The notes under the pieces were generated by a model. It was not told where the DNA came from. It ran no database searches and saw nothing but the letters and a program-made list of their open reading frames with translations. From assembly GCF_900604535.1 (NCBI RefSeq), contig NZ_UWOT01000006.1, positions 131,968 to 195,967 on the forward strand: DNA of 64,000 bases, in the 5' to 3' direction. The position numbers were made by a program, and so were the translations under genes. The stretch comes from Romboutsia_E sp900604535 (lineage in GTDB: Bacteria; Bacillota; Clostridia; Peptostreptococcales; Peptostreptococcaceae). Position 1 is the first letter of the stretch. Each line of letters opens with the position of its first letter. Positions 33,843-43,478 of this stretch are shown one piece after another.

Positions 33843-36434
33843 TTATGCAGTTACTGTGTATGAAATTGTAGTAGGCTTCATTGTACCTTGAGTTCCATCA
33901 TATAACTGTGATTGAGAACCTCCATATATCTGAAATGTAGCATTTGAATTATCTATATTTTGAACTAATACTTGAAATGATTGTACCATCCACCCTTCCG
34001 GATTAGCTATTTCTTCTATAGATAGATTCACTTTGAAATCCTTACCCTTAAAATCATCAGGAAGTTGTATTGTTACAGGGTTTAAATCTAACTTTTGAGT
34101 TTTACCAATGTAAGTAAGATAATGATATGAATATCCAGTGCTGCCTACATATCGCATTAATCCGTTAGTTAGCATCTTAGTATAGCTACCATCTTCATGC
34201 TTAAATCCTATGCCTTCACTATCAATAAATCCATTCCCGTTGCACACTTCATTTTGCATATACCTATATGTTGATGCACCCTTACGTTTTTCTATTTGAA
34301 CATTATCAAATAATATCCAACAACGTTCTTGAGCTACAATACCAAGTCTAATTGCAGTTATTCCATCAACATTCTCAGGTGTATTAAAAATAAATTCATA
34401 TCTGTGCCAAGCTCTATCGCCTATATATGTTATTGGAATATGTACAGGGTTTCCATTTATAAATATATAATTACTTCCATTTCTACCATGAGTGCAGCAA
34501 TAGTAAAAACTTATAGTATATGTTGAATTTGGGTCTATTTTTATAGCTGTATCTTTAACAAAATAACTATCTCCTCCATTGGTATATATTAATATTGCTT
34601 TTCCACCATCTATTGTAGAAGGATAAGTTCCATCTCCACCTTTGGTCCAATCTAATATAAAGGGATGGTTTTTAGTATAGACTTCTTCTTTTTCAAAAGA
34701 ACTGTTCGGCACTAAGTTCGGACTAGTGCTTTCTGTTATTTTAAATTCAAATTCTTTATTATTTTGTATAAATTGAGATTGACCAACTATTCCTTGTTCT
34801 TCTCCATCTACTATCATCTTTATGTTAGTAGCTGTTATATTCACATTCCCAAAACTATCTATATCTAAAGTTCTTTTACCATTACCATCTGTTACAGATA
34901 AGTTCTTTGCATCTATCCAGTTACCTCTTAATTGACCTATCCAACCTCTCTCAAGTGATAAAGTGCCTATAAGAGCATCATTTATAGCCATATTATCTAC
35001 ATAATTACTTAAATCATCTACTTTTTTAGTAGTAACTACAACTTGAGAACTAAATTCTGTTCTATTTCCATGACTATTCACGCAACATACTCTGAAATAC
35101 CAGATTTCATTAGGTTTTGCTTGAAATAAAAAAGAACTTGTTTGTCCTGCATGTATTAAGTCAAATACATTAGGTGTAAAGTCCTTTATCTTACTTGCAT
35201 ATAGTTCATAATTGTAATAGACTTTATTTTCATAAGTCCAACTAAGCTCAATACTAGAAAATCCATATAGTTTACTAGATAAAACAGGTACACTTGGTAA
35301 ACTGTTGGGGAAATCTCCAATATTCCCATCTGCCCCGGGAGGTCCTTGTGGACCAGGCGGTCCTGGTTTAGATTCTTCGCTTCCTCCACCTACAACATCA
35401 CCTAGGGTAGTCCTTGGTTCTCCAACCTCCATACTATCATATCTCTCTCTTAAAAAATCATATGTAGTCTTTATTACTTTAGCTTTAGTATCTAAGTTAT
35501 ATCTATAATCTTTAATTCCTACTGTATCACATAGTTCTATTTTATCTTGTATATCTTCATAACCTGCGCATTTACTAAGAGGTATAAAAGATATTTTGTA
35601 ATTAAACTTTACGAAGTCACATTTATTATTCTTAAAATATTTTTCTCCTAATATTTTTAATTTTTCAGTCGTTGGGATTTCTTCATCTTCAAATTTATCA
35701 CTAAAATCTATAGTCTCTATAAAAGGTGTTTCATAATCTAATATCTTAGGACTATCTACATATGTAAATATTTCAGTTTCTTCTCCACTTTCTGCTGTAT
35801 ATTTAGCTATAGCTTTAATCCTAGTTATTAAACCTTCTTCATCTTCAGTATAATCAAGTCCAGTCATATTTTTGGAGTATTCTATAATTACATCATTGTC
35901 ATGTCCTCGTTTATTTAATACATAAAAATCATAATTATCTCTTAATATTTCAGCACCAGTTCCAAATGTATCTATTATAGATCCTCGTACTCCACCTATT
36001 GCACTTAATAATTTTGTAGGTCCTATTTTAAAGTTTTGAGCATTAACTATATCTGAATGCCCTTTAAACTTTTGAGAGAACTGTGAGTTTCTAAATATCA
36101 TATTTAAGCAATACTCACAACTTTGATTTTGTATATCTAATCCTTCTGTCATATCCCTTTGTGCATCATAAGAAATATGTCTAGCATAAACATTAAATAC
36201 ACCTTTTATTGTCTTACCTACTTTATATATTCTAAATTGTTGATTTTTAATTTTATCATTAACATCTGCAGTAAATATATTACCTCTAATAAGTTTATCC
36301 CAATGAGGTGAAAATAATTGATATGTTATCTCTGCTTCAAGCATACCATTTCGTTCTTCTATTGTTATACCTTTTAAACAATCTGTTAATTCTCCTATAA
36401 CTGTTCCTGTCTTATCATGTAGCTTAGGTATCAT
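33843..36434 (-). CDS. Tail-associated protein (prophage endopeptidase tail family) with collagen-like and FN3-like parts
   Basis: 863 residues. The first ~340 residues are the tail endopeptidase/baseplate hub family (GNIFTADVNDKIKNQQFRIY). Near 358-372 is a collagen-like stretch PGPPGPQGPPGADG, encoded by locally GC-rich DNA. A fibronectin-III-like domain follows (VPVLSSKLYGFSSIELSWTY), then a carbohydrate-binding-like domain near 595-735 (NLVPNSSFEKEEV). Host-surface binding or wall penetration during adsorption. It overlaps the distal tail gene by 4 bp. Confidence 0.85.
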   Translation of the reverse strand: MIPKLHDKTGTVIGELTDCLKGITIEERNGMLEAEITYQLFSPHWDKLIRGNIFTADVNDKIKNQQFRIYKVGKTIKGVFNVYARHISYDAQRDMTEGLDIQNQSCEYCLNMIFRNSQFSQKFKGHSDIVNAQNFKIGPTKLLSAIGGVRGSIIDTFGTGAEILRDNYDFYVLNKRGHDNDVIIEYSKNMTGLDYTEDEEGLITRIKAIAKYTAESGEETEIFTYVDSPKILDYETPFIETIDFSDKFEDEEIPTTEKLKILGEKYFKNNKCDFVKFNYKISFIPLSKCAGYEDIQDKIELCDTVGIKDYRYNLDTKAKVIKTTYDFLRERYDSMEVGEPRTTLGDVVGGGSEESKPGPPGPQGPPGADGNIGDFPNSLPSVPVLSSKLYGFSSIELSWTYENKVYYNYELYASKIKDFTPNVFDLIHAGQTSSFLFQAKPNEIWYFRVCCVNSHGNRTEFSSQVVVTTKKVDDLSNYVDNMAINDALIGTLSLERGWIGQLRGNWIDAKNLSVTDGNGKRTLDIDSFGNVNITATNIKMIVDGEEQGIVGQSQFIQNNKEFEFKITESTSPNLVPNSSFEKEEVYTKNHPFILDWTKGGDGTYPSTIDGGKAILIYTNGGDSYFVKDTAIKIDPNSTYTISFYYCCTHGRNGSNYIFINGNPVHIPITYIGDRAWHRYEFIFNTPENVDGITAIRLGIVAQERCWILFDNVQIEKRKGASTYRYMQNEVCNGNGFIDSEGIGFKHEDGSYTKMLTNGLMRYVGSTGYSYHYLTYIGKTQKLDLNPVTIQLPDDFKGKDFKVNLSIEEIANPEGWMVQSFQVLVQNIDNSNATFQIYGGSQSQLYDGTQGTMKPTTISYTVTA

Positions 36435-36820
36435 TTAATCACCTCACTTGGTTTAGCACTAAATAACAATACTACTTCTTCAAAGTTTTTAACTATATTT
36501 TCAAAATCTATCTGTCCTATAAATACTGCGTCTAATTTAGTTCCATCATCAAATACAATAGGTTTATATCCTTCATGGCCATTTAGCCATTCGTCAATCC
36601 TATCTGAATATTCTTTAGTATTTAAATCCCTAGCATCTAAATAAACTACTATTTCTAAATTTAAATTTTCTCTACTTCCATCAGAAACAATTAAATCCCC
36701 AGTTCTACCAGGGATTTCTATTAACTCAATTCTTTTTTTAGCTTTTGAAAGATGATTAGATTTTTTCACCTTTAAATTAAAATTTCTGCTACTTACTCCA
36801 TTGAAAGTAAATTCTTTCAT
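36431..36820 (-). CDS. Distal tail protein (Dit family)
   Basis: 129 residues, short for Dit proteins but with their N-terminal pattern (MKEFTFNGVSSRNFNLKVKK, IELIEIPGRTGDLIVSDGS). It joins the tail tube to the baseplate. It sits between the tape measure and the hub protein, the expected position. Confidence 0.85.
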   Translation of the reverse strand: MKEFTFNGVSSRNFNLKVKKSNHLSKAKKRIELIEIPGRTGDLIVSDGSRENLNLEIVVYLDARDLNTKEYSDRIDEWLNGHEGYKPIVFDDGTKLDAVFIGQIDFENIVKNFEEVVLLFSAKPSEVIK

Positions 36821-36831
36821 CTAACCACCTC

Positions 36832-39000
36832 CTAAAATGCTCCTTTTCGTTGCAAATAGAATGCAAGCTCTTCTGCTAAATTTTCTATATCTTGCTCTCT
36901 GTTATTTATAAAATTTTCTATATTAAGATTTATTCCTCCACCAATACCAGCTTCTCTTAATATACCTGGTAATTTACTTAATGGTAATATAGCCTCTGGA
37001 CCTGCTTCTCCACCTACCATAGCTTTCCCACTCATAGGATTGAACCCAAACATTGTAGGATTCATCATTATCCCTCCATTTTTGTACCATTCTATACCGA
37101 ACTTTGGTACTGATGGAGGATTTAAACTAAATTTACCACTAATATTTATATGAGGTAATTTTAACTTAGGTAAGGACCAACTAAAATTAAAAAATGATTT
37201 AATTTTTTGAATCGCATTATTGACTTTATTTTTAGCACTTTCCATTTTTTCATTAAATCCATTAACTATCTTTTGAAGAACAGTATTTACTATATTAACT
37301 GCGCCTTGAAAATCACCACTAAAAACTGCCTTAATAAGTGATATCGCCGTTTTAACAATGCTAGTAGCAGTATTTAACTTAGACGTAAAGAAACCAACTA
37401 TAGATGTAAGAATACTAGCTGCTAAACCTAATATTTGACTTAATCCATTATTCCATACAACCTTTATTACTCCCCATGCCATAGATATTACATCCTTCAC
37501 TATTGACATAACATTAGATATTATTGATTGTATTTGTGAAAATACTTCATTTACCTTATTTCTAAAACTTTCATTTTCATTATAAGCCTTTACTATAGCT
37601 GCTACGAATACACCAACAACTCCTACTACAGCCAATATTGGTGCTAGTAAGCTTACCATTGTCCCTATTAGTCCGCTTATTCCTCCACTAAGAAAAGCTA
37701 CAACTCCACCTGCATTTGAGATAATTGGAGAAAATGTTGTAAATGCAAGTCCTACATTTCCTACAAATGAAACAAGTATACCTAATATAACTAAAACTGG
37801 ACCAAGTGCGGCCAAAAGTCCACCTATAACTAATATGACGTTTTGCGTTTCTGGACTAAGATTTTGGAATCCTGTACATAGTTTAGATACAAAATCAGCG
37901 GCCCTTTCTATATGAGGTAACATTCTTTCTCCAATAGTTATAGCTACCCCTTCTAGGGCAGATTTCATTTCTGTTAGTGCTCCTTTAGCTCCTCCCATCA
38001 TAGTATCCGCCATTTCATTCGCTTTCCCTGATGAATCGCCTATTGCAAATGCTAATTTATCGAAATCTTCTTTACTCGCATTTACAATAGAAGCCCATCC
38101 TGACATAGCCTCTTTACCAAATATAGTAGCAAGCGCATTAGCTTGTGTTGTTTCATCTAAAGATCCAATCTTATCTCTAAGATTCATCATTGTTCCCATA
38201 AGACTTACAGATCCATCATCATTTTTTACTAACTCAACACCATATTTTTCCATAGCAGCAGTCATAGAATCTGTAGGTTTTACAAGATTTGTTAAACCTC
38301 CTCTTAATGCAGTACCTGCAGCACTACCTTTTATTCCAGCATTTCCCATAAGGCCGATCGCTAAAGATAAGTCTTCCATTTCTATACCTAATGTTCCTGC
38401 TACTGGTCCTGCATATTTAAGGGTTTCACCCATTAACTCTATACTAGTATTTGCATTAGAACAGGTTGCAGCCATTATGTCTACGAATCCTTGGGTATCT
38501 TTTGCAGACAATCCCAAACCAGTTAATCCATCTGTAACTATATCACTAGTTGTTGCTAAGTCAGTTCCACCTGCAGCTGCAAGACTAAGAATACCAGGTA
38601 AACCATCCATCATATCTTGCGTTTTCCATCCTGCCATACCCATATATTTTAATGCTTCTGCACTTTCAGTAGCACTAAACTTAGTACTAGCTCCCATTTC
38701 TTTAGCTAATTTACTAAGTTTCTCTAAATCAGTTCCAGTTGCACCAGATATAGCAGATACTTCCCTCATACCTGCATCAAAATCCATTGCAGTCTTTGCG
38801 CTTGCAGCTGCTATGCCTGCTAATGGTAAGGTTATTCCTACTGTAAGTGATTTCCCTACACTAGTTATCTTTTCACCTGCTTGTCTCATTTTATCAAAGG
38901 TTTTTCCAACTCCACTACCTTTTTTATCAATGGAATCAAGTTTCTTTAAAGCTTCTTCATCTTTAATAACGATGCTCCCAAACAGTTTGAAAATCTCCAT
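36832..39000 (-). CDS. Tail tape measure protein
   Basis: 722 residues. Starts with a helical section, then the conserved TP901 core (AMDFDAGMREVSAISGATGT, STKFSATESAEALKYMGMAG), hydrophobic segments at about 390-470, and a Gly/Pro-rich C-terminus (MVGGEAGPEAILPLSKLPG). It sets tail length and helps DNA ejection. Length of ~720 residues predicts a tail of roughly 110 nm (0.15 nm per residue). Confidence 0.95.
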   Translation of the reverse strand: MEIFKLFGSIVIKDEEALKKLDSIDKKGSGVGKTFDKMRQAGEKITSVGKSLTVGITLPLAGIAAASAKTAMDFDAGMREVSAISGATGTDLEKLSKLAKEMGASTKFSATESAEALKYMGMAGWKTQDMMDGLPGILSLAAAGGTDLATTSDIVTDGLTGLGLSAKDTQGFVDIMAATCSNANTSIELMGETLKYAGPVAGTLGIEMEDLSLAIGLMGNAGIKGSAAGTALRGGLTNLVKPTDSMTAAMEKYGVELVKNDDGSVSLMGTMMNLRDKIGSLDETTQANALATIFGKEAMSGWASIVNASKEDFDKLAFAIGDSSGKANEMADTMMGGAKGALTEMKSALEGVAITIGERMLPHIERAADFVSKLCTGFQNLSPETQNVILVIGGLLAALGPVLVILGILVSFVGNVGLAFTTFSPIISNAGGVVAFLSGGISGLIGTMVSLLAPILAVVGVVGVFVAAIVKAYNENESFRNKVNEVFSQIQSIISNVMSIVKDVISMAWGVIKVVWNNGLSQILGLAASILTSIVGFFTSKLNTATSIVKTAISLIKAVFSGDFQGAVNIVNTVLQKIVNGFNEKMESAKNKVNNAIQKIKSFFNFSWSLPKLKLPHINISGKFSLNPPSVPKFGIEWYKNGGIMMNPTMFGFNPMSGKAMVGGEAGPEAILPLSKLPGILREAGIGGGINLNIENFINNREQDIENLAEELAFYLQRKGAF

Positions 39001-39003
39001 ATA

Positions 39004-39240
39004 TTAGACCTCCTTTCTAGCTTTCTTTTGCCTTATTTCAGCAACATCTCTTAATATGTCATCCATACTAGAAAGTGTATTTGTAGTCGGAATTATAAGT
39101 TTACTCTTATAATCACTAAAGCTTACAAATGTATTTTTATCCATATTAGGATATAAAGTAAGCCACATACTAAAAGCCTTGTTATCAAATTCTTTTTCAT
39201 ATGCTTTATTAATAAGCCTTATCGCATTTTCCCACTCCAT
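39004..39240 (-). CDS. Tail assembly chaperone, T part of gpG-gpT fusion
   Basis: 78 residues from a weak ATG (MEWENAIRLINKAYEKEFDN), but the -1 frame is open for 27 codons further upstream to the slippery site at 39321-39327. It is most likely made as the extension of the upstream gene, as in lambda gpGT. The product helps tape-measure folding and tail tube assembly. It overlaps nothing on its 3' side and ends 4 bp before the tape measure gene. Confidence 0.8.
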   Translation of the reverse strand: MEWENAIRLINKAYEKEFDNKAFSMWLTLYPNMDKNTFVSFSDYKSKLIIPTTNTLSSMDDILRDVAEIRQKKARKEV

Positions 39241-39296
39241 ATTAAGAATATAATCAATATTTGAATATCTACTTAATAGGAGATCTAGGCAATCAT

Positions 39297-39629
39297 CTAC
39301 ATCAATTTGCTTACAAGCGTAAAAAAATTGCTACCTTTAACCATATTTTTAAATTCAACTATTACCTCTGCAACTTCATCTAACTCTTTATTACCGAATT
39401 CTTCTCCAGAACATCCATATAAATCACCTAAGAAATCATTAACTTCATCTTGAGCTAAATGTAAATTTTCAAGTACATTTTTAAACATGTTTATACCTAG
39501 ATTTATTTGCATAGATTCAGTATCTTTTGAACCAACAGTAACTCCACTCATATCTACTGTAAAATCAATTTTTTTTAGTATTCTAGACATTTTAAATATG
39601 TCATTTCCGTTTAACTTTCTTAATTTCAT
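39297..39629 (-). CDS. Tail assembly chaperone (gpG-like)
   Basis: 110 residues (MKLRKLNGNDIFKMSRILKK; ENLHLAQDEVNDFLGDLYGC), similar in size and position to gpG-type chaperones between the major tail and tape measure genes. The end, GSNFFTLVSKLM, contains the slippery T7 run where -1 frameshifting is expected. Confidence 0.85.
   Translation of the reverse strand: MKLRKLNGNDIFKMSRILKKIDFTVDMSGVTVGSKDTESMQINLGINMFKNVLENLHLAQDEVNDFLGDLYGCSGEEFGNKELDEVAEVIVEFKNMVKGSNFFTLVSKLM
39321..39327 (-). promoter_or_regulatory. -1 ribosomal frameshift site T TTT TTT
   Basis: In zero frame the codons are AAT TTT TTT ACG. Slipping back one base gives TTT TTT TAC GCT TGT, which stays open 27 codons into the ATG of 39240. 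The distance is exactly in frame. Confidence 0.8.
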
Positions 39630-39716
39630 ATCTTCCCTCCGAATTTAAAGGTATAAATACCTTTCTTTATTTTTCTAAGTACCTCAAAAATGATTTATTT
39701 AAGTCAATTTTTAAAT

Positions 39717-39750
39717 AAAAAAATAGCACCAAATTAATAGTGCTATTTTT
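39717..39750. terminator. Hairpin after the major tail gene
   Basis: AAATAGCAC pairs with GTGCTATTT around a 10-nt loop; flanked by A and T runs. It may reduce transcription from the very abundant tail tube message into downstream genes. Confidence 0.8.
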
Positions 39751-39755
39751 ATAAA

Positions 39756-40238
39756 TTATTTTATAAATTCAACTTCCCAAGGTTCAGTTTCTGATTCTCC
39801 TTCATCATATGTTCCTACATATGTTAATGCTTGTATAACCTCATCTTTATCTTGTAAAGTCCAGTCAAGATTTTCAAGGTTTATTGCATTTTTAAGGGTT
39901 ATAATAACTCCTTTTCCTGCCTTAGTTTTTCCAGTCCATTTTACAGTTTTATAATCCTCTGTTGATATATCTGTTTTACCAGTTACCGTTGTATTAGTAT
40001 CTGTTGTTGATTTCATACCAGGATAATAACTCGTAAAATCTTCTGGTAACATGCTAAGAGCATTTATTGTAAGCTTAGGTACAGATTTGTCTATTATAGT
40101 TCGACCTTTTACAGTACCTCTATCACCATCTGCTTCTATATCTCTATATTCTCTTTCAACTACAAATTGACCACCACCTCTAGTAACAGCTATATCTTTT
40201 TCACCAATAGAGAATACTCCATGTCCTAAAATTATCAT
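39756..40238 (-). CDS. Major tail protein (tail tube)
   Basis: 160 residues (MIILGHGVFSIGEKDIAVTR, beta-rich, with GGGQFVVEREYRDIEADGDR). Matches the tail tube family in position, right before a terminator and the chaperone pair. It polymerises into the tail tube. Confidence 0.8.
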   Translation of the reverse strand: MIILGHGVFSIGEKDIAVTRGGGQFVVEREYRDIEADGDRGTVKGRTIIDKSVPKLTINALSMLPEDFTSYYPGMKSTTDTNTTVTGKTDISTEDYKTVKWTGKTKAGKGVIITLKNAINLENLDWTLQDKDEVIQALTYVGTYDEGESETEPWEVEFIK

Positions 40239-40247
40239 AGTTACCTC

Positions 40248-40610
40248 CTACTTTTTAAAATATGTCTGTACATTAAATCGAAGTTGTCTTCGCTTTAATG
40301 ATTTATCTTCATCTTCAATCTTTAATCTTTGTTGCCTATAAAATGTCGGTAATACAAATTCATTAGGTAAATTTGCTTCATCTAATAACTTATCAATATT
40401 ATCTGTTAAATCCTCTATACGCATTGATGAGTCATTTCTATCCCATATATCGATTATTAATATTAAATCATCTCTATGGCTCTTTAATCCATCGTTTATA
40501 TTAAATACGATATATGGATATTCTACATTTTTAGGTGCATTTTCATGATACACTCTTGAATGCTTAGTTTTTAAAGTTTTCAATATTAATTCAAGTAATT
40601 TATTCATCAC
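40248..40610 (-). CDS. Tail terminator/completion-like protein
   Basis: 120 residues (HSRVYHENAPKNVEYPYIVF; DLILIIDIWDRNDSSMRIED), the pattern of DUF3168-like head-tail or tail completion proteins. It lies just before the tail tube gene, where the tail terminator is expected. It overlaps the next gene upstream by 11 bp. Confidence 0.75.
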   Translation of the reverse strand: MMNKLLELILKTLKTKHSRVYHENAPKNVEYPYIVFNINDGLKSHRDDLILIIDIWDRNDSSMRIEDLTDNIDKLLDEANLPNEFVLPTFYRQQRLKIEDEDKSLKRRQLRFNVQTYFKK

Positions 40611-40956
40611 TATTCAGCTCACTATATACTTGTTTTGTTAAAGTAGTAATTGTATCAACATTTTCAAGAACTGTAGGCATCAAAAAAGGCTCTGCTCTCA
40701 TTTGACTATTACCAAGTTCCCATGCAGGTGCGTAAAAGGACTTACTACCAATTAGTAAGTCCTTTTCTCTTTTCCTTGCCCAATATTGTATACTTCTTCT
40801 TAACTTACCACTTCTCCTACGTGCTTTTCTTCTTACTTCACTAGCTAAAAATTGTCCAATGAAGTTATATACACGTTCAGGTTTTTCCTGTATTTTCTTT
40901 TTAGCCTTATCAACTTTTGAAATATATGATTTTTGCTCTGACCTAGTCTTAGCCAT
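40600..40956 (-). CDS. HK97 gp10-like head-tail connector protein
   Basis: 118 residues, basic N-terminus, with KVYNFIGQFLASEVRRKARR-type sequence (seen as RVYNFIGQFLASEVRRKARR) and SFYAPAWELGNSQMRAEPFL typical of gp10. It stabilises the joint between head and tail. Confidence 0.85.
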   Translation of the reverse strand: MAKTRSEQKSYISKVDKAKKKIQEKPERVYNFIGQFLASEVRRKARRRSGKLRRSIQYWARKREKDLLIGSKSFYAPAWELGNSQMRAEPFLMPTVLENVDTITTLTKQVYSELNSDE

Positions 40957-41266
40957 TTACAGCACCTTCTAATATAATTTCTAACTTATCTACACTTACT
41001 TCATAAGTTCTAATTATCTTATATTCTTTGTTATTATACCTTGCTTGTGTCTCATCTTCATATTCAAATGAATTTATTTCAAACTTAAATTCAGGTTTAA
41101 ATCCACTAGCTTGTGCTTGATAAAATTCACTCTGTTTAATGCTTTTTCTCTTACCAAATATCTCTTTATATTCTTTAGATTCAACATTATCACCTATTTC
41201 ATTTTGTGAATATGTAATCTTTATTAATTCTAATACATCATCAAAACTACTCATTATATTCACCAC
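40949..41266 (-). CDS. Head-tail adaptor / head closure protein
   Basis: 105 residues (YEIFGKRKSIKQSEFYQAQA-like, seen as YKEIFGKRKSIKQSEFYQAQ), with the beta-rich ending YNNKEYKIIRTYEVSVDKLE. Typical SPP1 gp16/HK97 gp9-type closure protein. It overlaps both neighbours slightly. Confidence 0.8.
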   Translation of the reverse strand: MVNIMSSFDDVLELIKITYSQNEIGDNVESKEYKEIFGKRKSIKQSEFYQAQASGFKPEFKFEINSFEYEDETQARYNNKEYKIIRTYEVSVDKLEIILEGAVNG

Positions 41267-41519
41267 ACAAACTTAAATGTTGTTTTAACGATTCATAAGA
41301 TTCTTGATATCTATCACTATCTTTATTATCTAATCCGAAATTAGCTTTGCAATATGTTTTAATTGCTCTTGATATCAAAGGATCATACTCATCTATTTTA
41401 ACTACACCTGATATTTTTAAATCTAACTTAGCTTCTGATATTAAATCATCTATTTCTTCATCAAAGGCACTACTTTTTATTCGTAGTGCCAATTTTATTG
41501 ATTCTAACATTAGAATCAC
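41247..41519 (-). CDS. Head-tail connector (gp6-like)
   Basis: 90 residues, helical (IKLALRIKSSAFDEEIDDLI; LISRAIKTYCKANFGLDNKD), the pattern of HK97 gp6-like adaptors. Second in the head-tail junction series after the capsid gene. Confidence 0.85.
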   Translation of the reverse strand: MILMLESIKLALRIKSSAFDEEIDDLISEAKLDLKISGVVKIDEYDPLISRAIKTYCKANFGLDNKDSDRYQESYESLKQHLSLCGEYNE

Positions 41520-41524
41520 CTACT

Positions 41525-42742
41525 TTAAACTGATTTATGAGTTAATATTACTAATGAATTTTTATCTAACACCTTACCATCTACTAACATTATTGCTTTA
41601 GTTATTTGGTCATCAGTATTATCATCTTCATATCTTTTCATAGTCATATTTAAATTTGTATTTAATACATAATCTTTTGGATTGAATAAGAAAGCAAATT
41701 TATTATCTGATTCTGGAGACTCTACATAGCTTTCCATATAGTCATTTAATATTGCTTTTCTTCCTAATAAAGTTCTTTCCGGCGCTCCATTTATTCCATA
41801 ATTAACTCTAGCTATAGGTTGTCCTGTAGAGTCTTTTATAGCTTGGAATTTCATGAATGTTTTTTTAGTCATGAACCATAGTGCTCCACTTTCATACGCT
41901 AATGGTAATGCTGCTTCTGCTTCTATTAAAGTGTCATATTCTAATCCCTCAGCCTTAGCTATATCTATAGATTGTCCTTCAACTGGAGTTTCAGTTAATA
42001 TCCCTTTAGGTTGACCTACGCCAGTTCCAGATATTACAGATTGTTCTATAGCTTTTGTCATAGCTTCAACGACATTATTTATAAGAGTTTTTTCAAATAC
42101 AGGTAATGCTATAGTATCCATTTCTAAAGACATAGATACTGCGCATCTTAATTTATAATAAGCAAAAGTTATAGTTCCTTGTACTGCTTTCTTTTGTTTG
42201 TTACTTGTCGCTCCTTCTGATACCCATGATGCAACTGGTTTAACTGTAGATGTTGGAACTGTTACTCCACCTTTTATAGATGTTCTAGTTACTAAAGGTA
42301 ATATCATACCTGTAGCTTCTATTTTTTCTATTATTTTTTCTAATACAGTTGTAGGTATCATTACTGATGCATCAGTAGTCTTAGTACTTTCATTTGAATT
42401 TACAAATTCTTTAGGCATAGATATACCTCTTGATACATAATTCATAAATGCTTTTCTGTACTCTACTGTATTAGTTAAATCCTCTGTAGTTGTATTATTA
42501 GTAGTATCTAAAACTACTGCTCCAGCTACATTTCTAGAATTATTAGCTATATTTGTTATTTTAGAATTATCTTTTAATGCATTTAAATTAGCTGCTGCTT
42601 TAGCTTCTTGTTCATACTTATTGTCTAAATCTTTTATTTCTGTCATTTTAGCATTAGCTTCTTCTATTTTCCCTTCATTTATAAATGATTCTGCTTCATT
42701 GTATAACCCATTTCTTAGTTGTAAATATTGTTCTTTATTCAT
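41525..42742 (-). CDS. Major capsid protein, HK97 fold
   Basis: 405 residues. The first ~100 are a coiled-coil delta domain serving as internal scaffold (YLQLRNGLYNEAESFINEGK), removed by the prohead protease. The shell part begins near YRKAFMNYVSRG and includes VMIPTTVLEKIIEKIEATGM and GALWFMTKKTFMKFQAIKDS. Builds the icosahedral head. Confidence 0.95.
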   Translation of the reverse strand: MNKEQYLQLRNGLYNEAESFINEGKIEEANAKMTEIKDLDNKYEQEAKAAANLNALKDNSKITNIANNSRNVAGAVVLDTTNNTTTEDLTNTVEYRKAFMNYVSRGISMPKEFVNSNESTKTTDASVMIPTTVLEKIIEKIEATGMILPLVTRTSIKGGVTVPTSTVKPVASWVSEGATSNKQKKAVQGTITFAYYKLRCAVSMSLEMDTIALPVFEKTLINNVVEAMTKAIEQSVISGTGVGQPKGILTETPVEGQSIDIAKAEGLEYDTLIEAEAALPLAYESGALWFMTKKTFMKFQAIKDSTGQPIARVNYGINGAPERTLLGRKAILNDYMESYVESPESDNKFAFLFNPKDYVLNTNLNMTMKRYEDDNTDDQITKAIMLVDGKVLDKNSLVILTHKSV

Positions 42743-42744
42743 AT

Positions 42745-43476
42745 TTATATTTCTCCTTTTAATTTTAATAATTTTAATTGTGCTTCTAGTTTTTTTTGCA
42801 TAAAAATATCAACCTTATTTTCTTTAGGTTGATTGATTATTGGATTAAAGTTTCTAAATCTTTGAAGTAGATTATTATCTATCTTACCTATTGAATTACA
42901 CATGCTTACTGCACTATTTTTTAATAAATCTACCATTGATTTATCTACTTTTTCATTGGTAAACATTATTTCATCAATAAGTCCTAACTCTAGTGCCTCT
43001 TCTGCTGTAAGCCACGTTTCTTTATCCATCATTTGCTTAATTTCTTTTTCATTTAGTCCAGCTTTCATTATATAAGCATTTGCAATTGTCTTATTTGCCT
43101 TTTTCAATACTTCTACAGTATGCTCCATATCTCTATAATCTCCACTAGCTTGTGTTGAAACATTATGTACCATAATTTCTGCAAGAGGAGACATTTTACA
43201 TTTACCTGCCATAGCTATAACACTTGCTATACTTGCACATAGTCCATGAATTTCAATTGTTACATCACCTTGATAGGTTTTAAGCATGTTATAGATATCG
43301 CATCCAGCAAATACATCTCCACCACCACTGTTGATTCTAACAGTTATAGGCTGACCATTTGCTCTACTTAGTGTATTTTGTACCATTTTAGGCGATACTG
43401 CCTGTATTCCATACCAAGAGTAAAGCCATTCATTACCACTTGCGACTACTTCACCTTTTACATCAACAAATATCAA
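42745..43476 (-). CDS. ClpP-like prohead maturation protease
   Basis: 243 residues. The ClpP serine is in GLCASIASVIAMAG, the His in EIMVHNVSTQASGDYRDMEH, and the Asp follows in the LIDEI region. The N-terminal strand IPVTVRINSGGGDVFAG-type motif is present as ITVRINSGGGDVFAGCDIYN. It trims the capsid delta domain. Located between portal and capsid genes as usual. Confidence 0.95.
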   Translation of the reverse strand: MIFVDVKGEVVASGNEWLYSWYGIQAVSPKMVQNTLSRANGQPITVRINSGGGDVFAGCDIYNMLKTYQGDVTIEIHGLCASIASVIAMAGKCKMSPLAEIMVHNVSTQASGDYRDMEHTVEVLKKANKTIANAYIMKAGLNEKEIKQMMDKETWLTAEEALELGLIDEIMFTNEKVDKSMVDLLKNSAVSMCNSIGKIDNNLLQRFRNFNPIINQPKENKVDIFMQKKLEAQLKLLKLKGEI

Positions 43477-43478
43477 TA

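Noticed and set aside
38477..39007. 176-residue plus-strand ORF
   Set aside because: It is the antisense shadow of the tape measure gene, caused by biased codon use; no ribosome-binding site.
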